DNA of 64,000 nt from Antedon mediterranea (lineage: Eukaryota > Echinodermata > Crinoidea > Comatulida > Antedonidae), in NCBI RefSeq assembly GCF_964355755.1, contig NC_092675.1, forward strand, positions 377,001 to 441,000, in the 5' to 3' direction. Both the position numbers and the translations under genes were made by a program. Under the pieces are notes generated by a model, which was given only the letters and a program-made list of their open reading frames with translations, was not told the DNA's origin and did not search any database. Shown piece after piece: positions 62,838-64,000 of the stretch (position 1 is its first letter; the number at the start of each line of letters is the position of its first letter).

Positions 62838-63285
62838 GCAATAGATGGAATCAGATGCATAACATAAGCAATGCTGTGGGTACAGTGTGGCTTGATCTCA
62901 ATAGAGTAAAAAGATGCATAACAGATGCATAACATAAGCAATGCTGTGGGTTACAGTGTGGTTTGATCTCAATAGAGTAAAAAGATGCATAACAGATACA
63001 TAACATAAGCAATGCTGTGGGTTAGGGTGTGGCTTGATCTCAATAGAGTTAAAGGAAAGAAAAATAATAGATGGAATCAGATGCATAACATAAGCAATGC
63101 TGTGGGTTACGGTGTGGCTTGATCTCAATAGAGTTAAAGGTGGAATCAGATGCATAACATAAGCAATGCTGTGGGTTACGGTGTGGCTTGATCTCAATAG
63201 AGTAAAAAGATGCATAACAGATGCATAACATAAGCAATGCTGTGGGTTATGGTGTGGCTTGATCTCAATAGAGTAAAAAGAAAGA
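62838..63285. repeat. About 70-bp tandem repeat, six copies
   Basis: Each copy has gcataacataagcaatgctg, a tgtggcttgatctcaa segment and atagagt. Copies sit near 62,858, 62,928, 63,000, 63,083, 63,152 and 63,223, separated by 70-83 bp. The minus-strand frames through it are repetitive and unlikely to be genes. Confidence 0.88.
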
Positions 63286-63451
63286 AAAATAAAAAGCACA
63301 AATGTTAATCAAAACCATACTGGTGCAAAGAAACAGCAACAGAAAGAAATTCTGAAAATAATGAGTTGATAAATTTATTCCAAAACTTGGTTAGCAATGT
63401 TTCTCTGCTTCTTCTTCATTTTTTGGTTATTGTAAGATATTTAATGGATCA

Positions 63452-63520
63452 ATTTTGTGTGTAAAGCGCTTTGAAACATTGTATAAGGCCTTATATAAGA
63501 CTATTATTATATTGTTTTAT
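63452..63520 (+). mobile_element. L2-like 3' tail
   Basis: gtaaagcgctttgaaacattg and aggccttatataagactatt: the canonical end of L2-type LINEs or SINEs. Confidence 0.45.
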
Positions 63521-63585
63521 TTAAATAATATTCAAGTTAGGTTAGCTGTGTTGTATATTTAAAAAATGAAGTACAAAAACAACAC

Positions 63586-63667
63586 CTGCAATAAAAGACC
63601 AAAACTGGAAACATCACCAAAATGATGACAACAAGAACAATTAGTATTGCTATCAGGTAATCTGGTA
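63586..63667 (-). CDS. Gene E transmembrane exon (gene continues off the right edge)
   Basis: VPDYLIAILIVLVVIILVMF then PVLVFYCR; acceptor TTCTGCAG, donor GTGTTG, 82 bp, phase 1 to 2, closely matching gene D. No cytoplasmic-tail exon is recognisable between here and gene D, where palindromes and tandem repeats occupy the spacer. Confidence 0.78.
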
Positions 63668-64000
63668 CTGCAGAATATCCTCCAAAATTAAGTAAAAAAG
63701 AATGAAATATTTATATTGTTTAAAAAAAGCACATTTTGTATTGAATTGGCAAAGTAGGAGAATCTAAAAAATGTAGAAATTTGATTTTCAACATTTATCT
63801 TTATTACTATCATGAAAATTCTCTATGAGGCAGATTTTCTAGATTATATCACCAAAAATTAATAAATAAATGCTATGAAAAATAGTTGTACCAATTATTA
63901 ATTGTATTGCGTTTGTATGGACAATTTTCTTTATGTTTTGAAATGTTGGATTTAAACTGAATCTAACCATCAAAATTTCCAACATTAATATTACTACAGC

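Noticed and set aside
62898-63299. 133-codon minus-strand protein
   Set aside because: Follows the tandem repeat; the peptide merely repeats SIEIKPH and HSIAYVMHL with the DNA unit.

Overview
The window looks like a repeat-rich, AT-rich invertebrate nuclear genome. It has small phase-1 exons, GT-AG introns, LTR and non-LTR retrotransposons, a tRNA-derived SINE, foldback elements and minisatellites. The abundance of HYR (hyalin repeat), EGF, CUB and fucolectin-like (FTP) domains suggests a non-vertebrate deuterostome, most likely an echinoderm. That taxonomic call is inference. All gene models below were assembled by eye from open frames, splice sites and phase arithmetic; no search was run.

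Region 1 (1-11.2 kb) is a tandem macro-repeat in four copies of about 3.6, 3.4, 2.5 and 1.7 kb; the last is truncated. Each copy carries an array of a 25-bp minisatellite. Read on the minus strand, each also carries two 75-bp phase-0 exons that together encode one CXXC-type zinc finger (DCGEC, then KFGG, then C-x4-C). The first exon has two TAA codons and two Cys replacements shared by all copies. The array therefore looks like an amplified CXXC pseudogene, with the minisatellite upstream of the finger exons. Every 25-bp unit contains GTAAGT on the same strand.

Region 2 (11.2-14.7 kb) is nested transposon debris: a Ty3/gypsy RT-RNase H fragment with its 3' LTR, abutting a minus-strand LINE (endonuclease plus partial RT).

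Region 3 (15.2-64 kb) is a head-to-tail, minus-strand cluster of modular cell-surface or secreted proteins. Gene A (21.6-15.3 kb): signal peptide, FTP lectin, nine near-identical EGFs. Gene B (35.8-26.1 kb): ten EGFs, transmembrane helix, cytoplasmic tail with an in-frame stop. Gene C (50.6-40.0 kb): an apparently complete 13-exon, 754-aa gene (signal peptide, EGF, FTP, six HYR, TM, tail). Gene D (59.2-53.1 kb): EGF, EGF, CUB, EGF, EGF, one decayed and one intact HYR, TM, tail. Gene E enters at the right edge with only its TM exon. Extracellular exons are nearly all phase 1-1, so modules can be swapped without breaking frame. The TM and tail exons of B, C and D are recognisably homologous, and their tails carry YxxI/L/V/M tyrosine motifs, two of them ITIM-like in C. 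I infer a diversifying family of lectin/adhesion receptors with possible immune or self-recognition roles; the ligand and signalling are unproven.

Transposons sit in the introns and spacers: a young Ty3/gypsy copy in gene C (LTRs with one mismatch, 5-bp target duplication, gag missing), several LINE remnants, a tRNA-Ser-like SINE and a pair of palindromic MITEs. A separate plus-strand, Cys-rich first exon lies at 61.7 kb.
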